NCBI GenBank assembly: GCA_012934845.2
Contig: WNNJ02001098.1
Coordinates: forward strand, 1-64,000
DNA length: 64,000 nucleotides
Direction: 5' to 3'
From: Pomphorhynchus laevis
Lineage: Eukaryota; Acanthocephala; Palaeacanthocephala; Echinorhynchida; Pomphorhynchidae
In this document: positions 1-11,314 of the stretch, piece by piece
Layout: each line of letters starts with the position of its first letter
How positions within the stretch are numbered: position 1 is the stretch's first letter
Notes under the pieces: generated by a model
The model's input: only the letters and a program-made list of their open reading frames with translations
What the model was told of the DNA's origin: nothing
The model's database searches: none
Made by a program: the position numbers and the translations under genes

Positions 1-204
1 TTGTGTCGTTGGCTATTAAGACACTTGAAGCATTTGGTCCGTCAGCCACCAAGTTTTTCGAAGATTCGGGAAAGAGACTCGATTGGGTTACTGCGGACCA
101 GCGCGCAGGTCCATTCATCATGCAGCGTATAAGTACTGATGTTCAAAGGGCAATGTAGCATGTATGCTAGAGTCGATCGTTGCCAAGTCCCAGCTCAGAT
201 ATAC

Positions 205-205
<1 letters not shown>
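1..205 (+). pseudogene. 3' end of RLE-type LINE (LINE-B), truncated by window edge
   Basis: This stretch encodes the last ~50 residues of the LINE-B C-terminal domain (SLAIKTLEAFGPSATKFF, then the QRISTDVQRAM end and a TAG stop). It is base-for-base the same as 2356-2560 and then runs into a TA microsatellite. In this LINE family the C-terminal domain follows the restriction-like endonuclease. Only the 3' end is visible here. The exact match to the copy 2.3 kb downstream implies a recent duplication or an assembly artefact. Confidence 0.75.

Positions 206-260
<55 letters not shown>
203..260. repeat. (TA)n microsatellite
   Basis: About 55 bp of uninterrupted TA dinucleotides directly follow the LINE-B 3' end. 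The tract lies at the junction between the LINE-B end and the tail of the inverted SINE copy, so it may be a shared retroelement tail. Confidence 0.95.
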
Positions 261-261
261 C

Positions 262-540
262 CGTTTGAGATCATGAAGATCGATTGGAATCGGGACTGGT
301 GATCCTTTGATGGATTCTTATTTATGTAACGAATAGTTGCTAGGTCACACGAGGTGACTTTCGCATTGAAAACCAGCTACAGAATCCTTCCTTCATGATA
401 TCCAATTCCATACACCCTGACTACTAACGGCGCCATTGCCACAACCGTTTTCGTTTCGCCCGCTTTTTGCCACATGTTGGTAGCCCCGGGCTCGTCAGAA
501 GGCTGACTACCAACTCTTCGCCTTTTGAAATTTGACATAT
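262..540 (-). mobile_element. SINE copy S1 (body and tail), minus strand
   Basis: Read on the minus strand from 540 to 262, this matches the body of copy S3 (884-1101), including GTGTATGGAATTGG, the TCACCTCGTGTGACC block and the CTAGCAACTATTCGTTA tail. It then continues through GGATCACCAGTCCCGATT into the TA tract. The tRNA-like head seen in S3 is not present. With S2 it forms a large inverted repeat (about 262-413 against 567-724). The family name is unknown. Confidence 0.7.
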
Positions 541-552
541 TTGACAATTCCA

Positions 553-724
553 TACACATAGGGTGTATGGAATTGGATATAATGAAGGAAGGATTCTGTA
601 GCTGGTTTCCAATGCGAAAGTCACCTCGTGTGACCTAGCAACTATTCGTTACATAAATAAGAATCCATCAAAGGATCACCAGTCCCGATTCCAATCGATC
701 TTCATGATCTCAAACGGTAAAATC
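553..724 (+). mobile_element. SINE copy S2 (3' part), plus strand
   Basis: A plus-strand copy of the 3' part of the S1/S3 family: GTGTATGGAATTGG, a GGAAGGATTCTGTAGCTGG block, the TCACCTCGTGTGACC block and the same terminal segment as S1. It lacks the head and the 5' body. Head-to-head with S1 it makes a ~460-bp palindrome-like structure with an asymmetric centre. Confidence 0.7.
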
Positions 725-819
725 TATAATAAGCATGCCAGAGAAGCATCTCGGACAATGCAGTTTCTGGATATCATGATGGAAGGTTTCATATACTGTG
801 TGAAATCTGGTAATCCTGG

Positions 820-1120
820 ATTCGTAGCCTAGCAGTCAAGAGCGCAAGCCAAGTACGGAGAGCGACAGCTCGAATCTCGGATAAGTCAAATTTCAAAAGG
901 CGAAGAGTTGGTAGTCAGCCTTCTGACGAGCCCGGGGCTACCAACATGTGGCAAAAAGCGGGCGAAACGAAAACGGTTGTGGCAATGGCGCCGTTAGTAG
1001 TCAGGGTGTATGGAATTGGATATCATGAAGGAAGGATTATGTAGCTGGTTTTCCAATGCGAAAGTCACCTCGTGTGACCTAGCAACTATTCGTTATATAT
1101 ACGTATATATATATATATAA
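820..1120 (+). mobile_element. tRNA-headed SINE copy S3
   Basis: It starts with a tRNA-like segment: an A-box-like TAGCCTAGCAGT at 825-836 and a B-box-like GCTCGAATC near 868-876, spaced as in a pol III tRNA promoter. The ~210-bp body shared with S1 follows, and the copy ends in a TA/TACG microsatellite. Head, unrelated body and simple-repeat tail are the usual parts of a tRNA-derived SINE. I did not find target-site duplications. A chance tRNA-like match is possible, but the repeated body supports a mobile family. Confidence 0.65.
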
Positions 1121-1555
1121 CTCAAGTAAAAGTCAAACAAGTTATACTTACGATATCATCAGATGCATCCTTCGTTGCAGTAACAAAAAGCACCAAACAT
1201 AAGGGCAATATAGTTGTCAATGGACTAAGAGAACTAATGACCGGCATTAGCTAAACAAATATAAGCAAATCAGGTTGTTTATTAAGATGAATGTATTAAG
1301 GCATTATATATTAACATTAAATATATTATTAATTATTAGCACACAATTAAAAATATAAAATACTAAGGATTACGATCCCACCTTGCAATGAATTATTTAT
1401 ATATTTGAAGTTAAAAAATAGCAGAAAGTCAGAAAACATAAAAAAACCGTTGCTAATGTAGAGAAAATACAATGAAATAAATATTATATTAAAAATCTTC
1501 AGTACGAAATTTCTCTAAAAACTGTTTGATTATTCTTTTAAGTTGGGATCAGATT
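1121..1555. other. AT-rich stretch, no gene seen
   Basis: A and T homopolymer-rich sequence with no ORF showing recognisable protein features. No repeat partner within the window was noticed. Confidence 0.6.
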
Positions 1556-1559
1556 GAAA

Positions 1560-2563
1560 ACTATATAGGGAACATTACCGGTTAAATTGGGATGACTGGG
1601 AATCTCATCAATGCGAAATACCGCCGGGACAGTCTTTGTGGAATCGGTAAGTTGATCATATAATCTAACTGGTTTAATCCTACCAAGCGTTCGGCCTGGC
1701 TTCATAGCAGATAACGGCGCGGCTTAAGTACAAGGATTGCTGGAATGGCAAAACATGTCGGGCTTATATTCCTCGGGAAGCACACCTACAACGACAAAGG
1801 ACTCAACCATAGCTAAATATACGCCCACGAAAGCCTGGTTCGTAGCGCCACGGGTGATGTTAGAAAGGAGATTTTGACCCAAATTAAGAAGAATTCTGCA
1901 TGCAATACCTATACCCGCGTTTGAGACTCGACTGGACGATAATAGCATGACAATAGCGATCGCTTTGCGTTTGGATCTTCCTATCTGTACAGACCAGGGT
2001 GCAGCTGTGGATCACGAATCGACTGTTTCGGAAGACATGGATTCGGATTGCCCACGAAAAAGTCGTCACACTAGCCATGCTGTTGTTAATAACCTAATCA
2101 AAATATTACATACAGTTGCCGACGCCATCGTCGCCTATAGCCAAGTGGTCTAAACCGAATTAACGATAAACGGCCCGACCTTGTCTCTAATACAATGGGA
2201 GGGCAGAAAAATCTTGCTTGGGGACTTTACATGTCCGAACCGGCTGGCAAAGATCCATGTTACCCGTGCAAACGATGGCACAGGATATGTTTCGAAATAT
2301 GCTGAGGATTTGAAAACGCACAAGTACGCTTGTATTAATCATACTCAATACTCATTTGTGTCGTTGGCTATTAAGACACTTGAAGCATTTGGTCCGTCAG
2401 CCACCAAGTTTTTCGAAGATTCGGGAAAGAGACTCGATTGGGTTACTGCGGACCAGCGCGCAGGTCCATTCATCATGCAGCGTATAAGTACTGATGTTCA
2501 AAGGGCAATGTAGCATGTATGCTAGAGTCGATCGTTGCCAAGTCCCAGCTCAGATATACGTAT
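1560..2563 (+). pseudogene. Decayed 3' part of RLE LINE-B
   Basis: Translation gives TRLDDNSMTIAIALRL, then a zinc-region remnant, SRHTSHAVVNNLIK, an in-frame stop near 2150, then LSLIQWEGRKILLGDFTCPN and the conserved C-terminal end in the ORF 2181-2513. The order (RxH helix, PDG-like TL.PW segment, WDxTCxDTLA-like core) is that of restriction-like endonuclease LINEs of the R2 superclade. The same blocks occur at 22,340-22,960, where RPDGATLIP and WDFTCPYTIAS are better preserved. The W of the endonuclease core is replaced (LLGDFTC). The reverse transcriptase is absent, so this is a 5'-truncated dead copy. Confidence 0.75.
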
Positions 2564-3172
2564 ACAACAGAGAATTGGATAGCGTTGATGCGGTATTGCA
2601 AAGGTCGACGATTGATCGATGACTGTTTGTTAACATTTTGGGTGACGATGAAACCACCGCTGTAAAGACATAGCCGATATTTAAACACTGAACAGCAACG
2701 GAGAAATTACGAAATCAAGCTGCGAAAATCAAAACTATAGGGTATCCTCAATCAATACTGAACTGTTGAAGATGCGTATTCGTTTGGGTGCTAAACCGGT
2801 AGTATCAAAGAGAATATTGTGATCACGATAGCCATCTTCCTTTCTTTTCTGTTATTGTGTTGATTTATATATTTTACTATTAAAAAAGAAAAGTAACGAA
2901 TTCCATATAATTATTTTATGTAATTTTTTTGTAGGAAATCTAGAACTTATCCAAGTTCTACAGATGTTATTGATTTCTAAATTATTTTGCAGCCCTCGTA
3001 ATCAAAATAAAAATTATTTTTACATTTTTCTGCGCGCCCGAAAAAAACAATGAAATTTTACAAGTGCATCCTGATACCAAACAATTTGAGAAATACACAT
3101 TCAGGCTAAAATCTGGCATGTTATGAGTCATGATATATAGACTTGAACATTCTCGGAGGTGCATTGATCTGT
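2564..3172. other. Spacer without recognised gene
   Basis: AT-rich DNA. The small ORFs here have no recognisable domain. Nothing else was detected. Confidence 0.5.
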
Positions 3173-4190
3173 GAGAAACCAAGCAACGACAGCAATTAAA
3201 TATCCTGCCGAAGATAATTAGAAGTATTCGGAAAGCACGTTGTTAGTTTAAAGAGGTTATGCCCATGCTACTACGTTAGCAAATTATTGGAGATGCCTTT
3301 TTAATATATCACAAGGCAGCCGAAACGACTGATTGTAGTTCACCCTACTGATGAGTGTTGCCGGCTACCATCAGCTCGTCTAGGAGTGATAATGAAGTCT
3401 GCTCTGCCTGTAATCGAACTCTGGTTTTTGGCAACATTTACAATTATAAAACCGAAGCTTATTAGCTCCGGGAGCTCAGTTTAACACATTATGTGAGCAC
3501 ATTATAAAAATGTATCCTTTAAAGGGATCCTGTGAGAAAACTAACAAATACAGCAAGTAAAATTCCTGCCGAATAAAATTAGGATAATCCGGAAAGCACA
3601 TTGTTAATTTAAAGAGGCTAGGCCTATGCTACTACGTTAGCAAATTCTCGGTTATGCCTTTTAAATATATCACAAGGCAACCGAAACGACTGATGGTAGT
3701 TCATCCTACTGATAAGTGCTGCCAGCTACCATCAACTCGTCTAGGAGTGATAAAGAAGTCTGATCTGCATATAATCGAACTCCGGTTTTTGGCGACATGA
3801 ACGATTGTAAAATTGAAGCTTATTAACTATCATAGCCCAGTGTGAACCGTTTTACTATTATATTGTCAAATCGTATCCTTTAAAGGATCCTGTGATAAAA
3901 TAAGCAACGACAGCAATTAAATATTCTGCCAAAGAAAATTATTATGCTCCGGATAGCATGTGGTTAGTTTAAAGTAGCTAAGCCCATGCTACCACGGATG
4001 ATAGTCTATGGTAGAACTACCATCAGTCCAAAACGACTGATGGTAGTTCACCCTACGGATGAGTGCTAGCAGCTTCCATCAGCTCGTCCAGAAGTCTGAA
4101 CGAGCTTATAAAAAAGATAAAATCTTCGAGTTGATGAAGATGAGCTGATAAAGAAGTCTGCTCTGCATGTAATTATACTCAGGTTTTGGC
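3173..4190. repeat. ~360-bp tandem repeat, about 3 units
   Basis: Three successive units begin near 3173, 3534 and 3896 with similar text: AGCAACGACAGCAATTAAAT, then GCTACTACGTTAGCAAAT, then GGCAACCGAAACGACTGAT, then TACCATCAGCTCGTC, then TTTTTGGC, ending in TCCTTTAAAGGATCCTGTGA. Unit 3 is rearranged and shortened. Each unit holds a strong hairpin (CTGATGGTAG paired with CTACCATCAG). The units are clearly diverged, so the array is not young. It could be a local satellite or a small tandem retroelement. Confidence 0.8.
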
Positions 4191-4559
4191 AACATCGATT
4201 AGCGAGTTTATGAATATCGAAACGCTTCGATAAACACTATGAATTTGCTTTATTGGGAGGACCTCTCGATAAATCATCTATAAATACACCTTTGCTACTT
4301 ATAGATCTAACTTCATCGTGAAAACCAACATTCTATCTAGGCATTGCTGCTTAATGCAAACTACAGCATTATCAATTCGATCAATAAAGTTTTTATTAAA
4401 TTATTTAATAATTACTAAATTTACTATACAATTATATAAACAATTAACATAACATATTTAAATAACATAATATTAATAACATATTAAAAAATTTATTAAA
4501 TTTAGCTACCTAAACTAAATTGACAAATGATAGACAATAAGTCTTGTAATGATTAAATA
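4191..4559. other. AT-rich spacer
   Basis: No ORF with domain features. Poly-A/T-rich sequence leads up to the SINE target-site duplication. Confidence 0.5.
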
Positions 4560-4755
4560 AAAAACGTAATAATGAAGAGTGTACCCGCATCATCGGGTGC
4601 CCTTACGTCTTTCGACAACGCGATCTTGTAGCTTTGACGTGTGCTTACAAAGAAGTCAATAGAGAGTGCATGCTCGAGGTTTGAACCCCGTACATAGAGT
4701 TTGCAATGCACACGCCTCCACCATTCGGCCACGCGGGGCCTAAAAACGTAATAAT
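4560..4755 (-). mobile_element. tRNA-derived SINE with 14-bp target-site duplication
   Basis: The element occupies 4574-4741 and is flanked by a perfect direct repeat AAAAACGTAATAAT (4560-4573 and 4742-4755). Read on the minus strand it opens with a tRNA-like head: A-box GTGGCCGAATGGTGG and B-box GGTTCAAACC, the latter in a good T-arm (CGGGG/CCTCG stem with a 7-nt TTCAAAC loop). The 5' seven bases do not pair with the bases after the T-arm, so it is not a functional tRNA gene. A short ~85-bp body ending in GGGTACACTCTTC follows. It is much more GC-rich than its surroundings. Clean duplications indicate retrotransposition and modest age. Confidence 0.85.
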
Positions 4756-6460
4756 AAAAATTGCAAATTTGTAGACCAGCATAATAATTCTTAGTGATTT
4801 GTATAATTCAACACATTATTCTAATTCATTTACAGAAGCATTAATTAAAATTCATGTGTGTCACGTAATAAGTAACCGTATATCTGGCCAACTATAGCAA
4901 AAACAGTGGCATCAATGATACGAATGAATAATTGGGACATTAAATCCAAGAATTTATAATTAACGACTACATTAATTCGAAAATAAAGTAGATTTAGTAA
5001 AATATGACCAGATCCTAATTGTAGACCTACTTGGAAAATCCCTATTTTCATACATATTTCAATATCGAATATCAGCAAAGATGATTAGTCGTAAAAAATA
5101 TAAACGAATTATCATCTTCAACAGTAATCATACCATCTGAAACTTTATGTATTGAGCATTGAATTCGACAAAGTAACGACAACAAAAAACTTCACCAATG
5201 TTGAAGCAATATTGAGCATAAAGTTAGAGCCATTTTATTTTGCGGTGAGTAACATATTTGAAAAAAAAAACAAAAAATGCAAATCAAACACGACTCAAAC
5301 TGACCACTAGCATATAATAGCGGTTCGAAATTATAATTAAGTTTGGGTATGCTGTGATGTATGGTGTACTACATAACCGAAATATAACAATCATTACAAG
5401 CAATTGATCAGTCAGTTTAGTAATATTAAGCGGTTATTAAGTAGGAGCTCGAAACATCATGCGTCCGGATTTCGAACAGCTTACGATCCACTTAAAGACT
5501 AGTAATACCCATTTTGAAAATTACTGGCCGACAGCACATCAATAGAAAATAAGGAAAATTTTTATAAACTGTATTAAAATGATAGATACATACATTTAAA
5601 AAGGATTTACCTGAAGAAACAAGAGAAACAGAAAATATAAATTGGCAACACGTTGAAATTGTTCGAACAGATTCTTTGGAATGAATGTGAAAATATTGTA
5701 TTTCGATGTGGAAATATTGTTGCTCTGAAAAGAGATGTCGTAAATGTACGACAATGAAAATTGTTGAAGACCATTTAAAAATCCACAATAGATGAACTTA
5801 CCGCATAATTGAATGAACTGTTATAAACGACATCATTAGCACGTATAACACGTCTTCTATCTTAACATAAAATTCAATCAGTATGTAAGCACTTGGTAGT
5901 ATAAAGTTAACAAGATCAAACATTCGGTTAATTTCAACGGATGTTGTTGATTAATTAGTTTTTTAATCTATTATATGTAAATTATGTTTATTGCAAATTT
6001 TGTGTGAACAATTATTTACCAGTTCTTAATCGCATATTGGTATATTTCAACATCTAAGACAAATTTGCAGCGAACAATTTTTAGTTCATTAGCAGCATTT
6101 AAAATTGAGATGAATATTGATAAATCTTCATTGCTACAGGAAAAAATCACAAATATATCATCACTGTCCCGATACCATACTACTTATGCTTATGTGTGCG
6201 CAATTTTCTCCGACGTGGAACACATTTAATCCAGCAAATACCGGAGCTAACATGTATCAATTGAGGTGCCGAATTGTTGATGGTACGTTTAAGTACAAAT
6301 TCAAACGTATTGCATATAAGCACAAATTTTGAAACCTCATCCTTTTTCATGTTTTCTGTAATCATACCATCTTCATTCAATCTCAGTTTTACAGCATTAA
6401 TTCCATTATTAATTCCATTATGATAGTGTATAAAGATTTGATGTCTATTATATTTAGAAA
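4756..6460. other. 1.7-kb spacer without recognised gene
   Basis: Low-GC DNA with only short ORFs lacking recognisable motifs. I saw no repeat with another part of the window. Confidence 0.5.
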
Positions 6461-6464
6461 AATA

Positions 6465-6770
6465 GATCAGGTAACTAAGTCTACTTATATTAAATTATTT
6501 ATTAATTAAACATAATGATAAATAAAAACAAAATAATTAAATAATAAATAATTATAAATAATTATAAATAATTTTATATAAGATTTCATCTAATTTATAT
6601 CAAGTTAAAATTTAAAGTTGAAATTTAAAATAAAAGTCAACTTTTGTAAATTGACTAATAAATAATAATGGATTAGAGATCATCAGGAGGAACTGCCATG
6701 TTTTCAGGTTCCGGCTTCTTAATTCCTCGATCCAACATAACGATGACGCTTATCAATATTTGATAAACTA
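6465..6770 (-). mobile_element. Penelope-like element 3' end, diverged
   Basis: On the minus strand this matches the PLE 3' regions at 7311-7650, 10,290-10,860 and 29,250-29,620. It has AACATGGCAGTTCCTCCTGATGA, then ATCTCTAATCC, then the long T-rich segment ending near GTAGACTTAGTTACCTG. No coding part is attached. The helix-forming bases of the GC-richer module are partly lost. It is an old 5'-truncated copy. Confidence 0.65.
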
Positions 6771-7310
6771 GTCGGTAATTTGCCTGTTTGCACGGTAAAA
6801 TGGGATGTAATTTCAAAAGTAGATGTTTATCATGATCGTTTTACTTGAGACAAAGCAAAAAAAAATTTGTAATCATTAATTGTTAATCTACTTACAATCC
6901 TGTAGAAAGTAAAATATGAAAAAATACGGTGCTACCGCTGTTATAAATTGAATCAGAGCAAATGCCTTTGTAATCCAAAAAAGGTTTATCATATGATGTT
7001 AGCAGAATCTACAACTGCAAGAGTATAGGTGTGGTGCATGTTTGAAAGTGTGAACAATGTTCGATGATATAACCTAGACCATGAATTTTAGACAGCAATA
7101 ATTGAATGCAGCATAGTGGGCACAGCGAAAAGAAAATATAAATGATTTATATCGGACAGGACAGTTAATGGCGGAACGACAATTACATTCTGAACACAAT
7201 ACTATTTGTTATGACAAAATTAACTATAGTGATTCCATGTCAACCAAATGCGTTAAGCCATAGCTAGTTGAATTCTTCCTGATCTAAATCTAGCACCAAT
7301 TAAAAAATTA
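6771..7310. other. Spacer without recognised gene
   Basis: No supported ORF or repeat was seen. Confidence 0.45.
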
Positions 7311-7890
7311 AATCAGCTAACTGAGTCTACGTATTGTTATATAATTATAAAATAAACAAAACATAATAATGCTAAATCAAAATTTAATAATTAAATAATA
7401 AAATTAATAATTGTTTTTAGATGTTCTATAATTTTAATCAAGTTAAAAAATAAAAATAAAAAATAAAATTTAAAATAAACGTCATTTTTATGAATTGACT
7501 AATAAATAACAGACGTTGTATCAGAATAAGAATTAGAGGTCATCAGGAGGAACTGCTATGCTATCAGGTTTCGGCCCCTAACTCCTCTACCCAACATAGC
7601 AGCGGGGCCAAATACATGCTAATGATGTATTTCCTCTGAAATAACTATCTAGTATCTTATTCTAATGCAAAGTATATTATTTATTATCCATCCATAAAAA
7701 TTTGCCACTTAAGAGTTTAAATTTATTCTTTATATTATTGTGTTGATTTATATATTTTACTATTTTCTGCTTGATGTTATTTTTATAGTAACCTAGTTTA
7801 AAATATGTATCTATTAAATTATTTAAATGGTTTTGAAGAAAGCCAATATCATTACATATAAAGTAGAAATAAATGGTTAATTGCATTTAA
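7311..7890 (-). mobile_element. Penelope-like element, C-terminal RT end plus 3' UTR
   Basis: The minus-strand ORF 7886-7677 carries ICNDIGFLQNHLNNLIDTYF and ends at WMDNK. The first 12 residues are the same as the C-terminus of the PLE RT ORF at 24,665-25,204. The shared 3' UTR follows, with its GC-richer module at 7540-7620 and the AT-rich tail to about 7311. Apart from the truncation it is well preserved and defines the natural PLE C-terminus for this family. Confidence 0.75.
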
Positions 7891-8199
7891 TATTTTTAAC
7901 ATTTAAAAAGTTGTCAACATTGCCACAGCAATGTTTACATTGTTGTAATATAACCATAAACTTCGTTAATAAATGTATAGATATCATAGATAAAGATAGA
8001 TTTTTAAACAATACAAAAAAGTAAAATAATAGGATTAGATTTTATATTAAACATATTGCTAAAATAAGGTACACACTGATATTAACATAAAGATTAAAAA
8101 TGTGTACTTGTAATTGGAAATTTGATGTGATTTGTATCACTGATTTTATAAACAACATTCAACAAACATAATAAAATTTACGATTCGTTATATATTGGT
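7891..8199. other. AT-rich spacer between two opposed PLE copies
   Basis: Nothing supported apart from an imperfect hairpin around TGCCACAGCAATGTTTACATTG. Confidence 0.4.
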
Positions 8200-10420
8200 T
8201 TAATTTGTTACTTTGATAATCTATTTAATAAGGAAAGCTCGAATATATCTAAGATAAACATTTGGAAAGATTATATATTTGATAAAATTAAAAATAAAAT
8301 GAAAATAACAAACAATTACAAAAGGAAAGATAAAATTAATAAAGATATGTATAAAGAACTTACTAAATTAAAGGATAACTATATAATAACAACTATTGAT
8401 AAAGCTAGTAATAACTTTGTCTTCATATGCAAAAAGCTTTATTATGATATACTAATGAAAGAGGTTAATTCTAATGATTTAAATGTAAATCCAACATATG
8501 AACGTAGTGAGTTGAGTTTAGAAACAATTATTACAAGTCACTGTTCTATAATGGATAAAAAGGGTATAAAGGTTGAATAAATAATAAAACTATACCTATA
8601 TTATATTGGAATCCAAAATTACATAAAAATCCAATAAAACCTAGGTTCATATGTAGTGCGTTTAAATGTACATTAAAACCACTTTCTGTTTATATGAATA
8701 AAATGCTTAAAGTAATTAAAGCACATTTTAAAAAATATTGCAAGGTAATCGAAATTAATACTAGTATAACACACTATTTCAGTATTAATATCACAACGCA
8801 ATGCTTAGAATGCACAAAAGGGCTAAATTTTCAAAATATAAATACTTACGATTTAAGTATGTTTCACACAACTTTAGAGTGAGGTGATATAAAAAAGCAT
8901 TAAAAAAATTAATTAACCCTATATTTGAAAAGAGATCTAAATGCATATGTTATGATAACTATAGCTCTTATCTGACAAAAAATTAATCATCAAGTAAATA
9001 TAAATACATTGATAAAATTACATTTATGGAAGCTTTAAATATTTTGATAAATCAAAATTTACTTGCCTATATTTAGGCAAGTAAAAGTTGCTTCAATTTG
9101 AGGTGGAAATAACCCAATTATAGCTAAGTGTTTTACGCTTAATAGAATATGAATTTGTTCATAACAGTTTAAAAAATAAATCTAAATTATATAAAGATAT
9201 GAAATATATGTTCTGCTTTTATGTTATATGTGTATTTAACTATAAAAATTTATTTTTATAGTTAAAATGAATATAACTAGTTACTGGCTATAACTTAGTT
9301 ACATTATTTTTAATTGAATTTTCTTTTGTGTAATATTTTTCTTCTATTTTTAGATTGAAAAGGACTGCTAAGTACAGTCGAAATATCAAATAAATAAAGT
9401 TCTTTTTGTATTCTCGGGGATGGTTCGCAATAAAAAAGTTACTTTTGACCCCAAAGCAATTCTCAACAATATAAAAATTTATATTCTTTAAACAAGCAAA
9501 TTTATCCAGGTAGTCTTATTTTTCTTAAAACTAATACTGATTATAAAGAAAGTATATAAGAATATTAAATTAACATAATTAAAACTATTATTAACCAATT
9601 TGTAAAGACGATGAATTTAAATTTACAAGAAAAACATTTTTTTCGTGAGCAATAGTGCATATCGCATAATATTAAATTTTTATACATCAAATAATGAAAT
9701 TTTAAGAATTGCAACAATATGTAATGATATTGGCTTTCTTCAAAATCATTTAAATAATTTAATGGATAATATTTTAAACTAGATTAATATCAATAAATCA
9801 TAAAACAAAATAGTAAAATATATAAATCAACACTAGGATATTAAAATAAATTTAAAATCTTAAACGAGAATTTTTAAAGATGGATAATAAATAATATACT
9901 TTGCATTAAAATAAGATACTTGATAATCAAATCTCATCAAAAGAATTACGTCATTTGCATGCCTTCCCCCGCTACTATGTTGGATCAAGAAATAGAGCCC
10001 AAAACCTGATAACATGGCAGTATCTTCTGATTATCTTTATTCTAAAAATGATATATTAACTATTAATCTATTCATAAAAATCAACTTTTATTTTAAATAA
10101 TTTAATGGACACATATTTTAAACTAGATTACTATAAAAATAACATCAAATAGAAAATAGTAAAATATATAAATCAACACAATAATATTAAAAATAAATTT
10201 AAAATCATTAGCGAAAACTTTTAATGGATGGATAATAAATAATATACTTTGTATTAGAATATAATATTAGATAATCAAATTTAATCAGAGGAAATACGTT
10301 CTTAACACGTATTTGAACCGGCTGCTATGTTGGGTAGAGGAGTTAGGGGCCGAAACCTGATAGCATAGCAGTTCCTACTGATGACCTCTAATCCTAATAT
10401 GATACAACGTCTGTTATTTA
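8200..10420 (+). mobile_element. Degenerate Penelope-like element
   Basis: The ORF 8299-8580 contains IITTIDKASNNFVFICKK, the segment typical of the N-terminal part of PLE reverse transcriptases. At 9000-9250 the DNA matches the RT of the better copy at 24,665-24,930 (isoleucine/asparagine-rich, IEYEFVHN region) but with many stops and frame changes. From 9690 it resumes the C-terminal LRIATICNDIGFLQNHL segment. Two 3'-module versions follow at 9940-10,030 and 10,290-10,400. A segment near 9300-9600 has no match in the other copies. The element is dead. Confidence 0.7.
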
Positions 10421-10860
10421 TTTGTCAATTCATACAAATATTTTTTATTTAATAAGTTACTAGATAATCAAATTTTATAAGAGAAAATATGTCATTAGCG
10501 TGTATTTGGCACCGCTGCTATGCCTTGTCGAGAAATAGGGGTCGACACCTGATAGAATATCAGTTATTCCTGATGACCTCTAATCCTCATTCATATCAGT
10601 TCTTCCTGATGACCTCTAATCCTCATTCATATCAGTTCTTCCTGATGACCTCTAATCCTTATTCTGATACAAAGTCTGTCATTTACTAGTCAATTCATAA
10701 AAATTGACTATTATTTTAAATTTAAATTTTTACTTGATATAAGCATAAATTATATAAAATCTTATATAATCATTTATTATTTATACTTATTTACCATTTA
10801 TATATTGTATAAAATACGTAGACTTAATTAGTTGTTATATATAATATATAGTAAAGACTA
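10421..10860 (+). mobile_element. Second PLE 3' end with 36-bp internal tandem repeat
   Basis: The PLE 3' module recurs (ATTTGGCACCGCTGCTATG, then GACACCTGATAG). Three tandem 36-bp units (about 10,559-10,665) follow, each containing TTCCTGATGACCTCTAATCC, then the usual AT-rich tail ending near ATACGTAGACTTAATTAG. This copy differs from the others by local amplification of the CTGATGA segment. Confidence 0.75.
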
Positions 10861-11310
10861 AGCATTTATTATGTATAAAATATTCAAAAAGAGCATCATG
10901 ATTTATGTTGTAGGAAAATATACAAATAAGAAATAAACAGGCAGCAGAAATGCATAATTACCATCACTTGTTCTTCTAGATCTGGATTGGAAGCAACACA
11001 ACACACGTTCAAATAATTCTTTGCTTAGTTTACGTAATTTCATTGACTTAAAAGAGACATGTAGTTTAGGAAAAATGCTCACGGCACAGTAATGTTATTA
11101 TGACAGGCACTTAAAAATCAAGTATTTATCTAGAAAGTCTGAAAACATAATTATATAAAGTAATTTTAGTAAAAGCAAATAGAATTACAAGACACTATTG
11201 ATACTTCAGAATAATGAAAATGAGAATTATAAGACAATATTGTCACTTTGGAATAACAAAATTTAGAGAGAAACATAAACAAAAATGAAAGTACAGGCAT
11301 ATATATACAT
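10861..11310. other. Spacer without recognised gene
   Basis: Nothing supported was found in this AT-rich stretch. Confidence 0.4.
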
Positions 11311-11314
11311 TTTT

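Noticed and set aside
377-624. Overlapping 60-66 aa ORFs in the first kilobase
   Set aside because: They fall in inverted SINE copies and have no protein-like conservation beyond the repeat.
4666-4741. Functional tRNA gene on the minus strand
   Set aside because: A and B boxes and a T-arm are present, but the acceptor strands do not pair and clean 14-bp target-site duplications surround a longer element, so it is a SINE.
5492-5788. 98-aa minus-strand ORF
   Set aside because: No recognised domain, AT-driven composition and no repeat or neighbour support.
7540-10400. Canonical hammerhead ribozyme in the PLE 3' module
   Set aside because: CTGATGA and GAAA words exist, but their order and the bases next to them do not allow stem II to form directly beside both; only a generic structured-RNA claim is kept.
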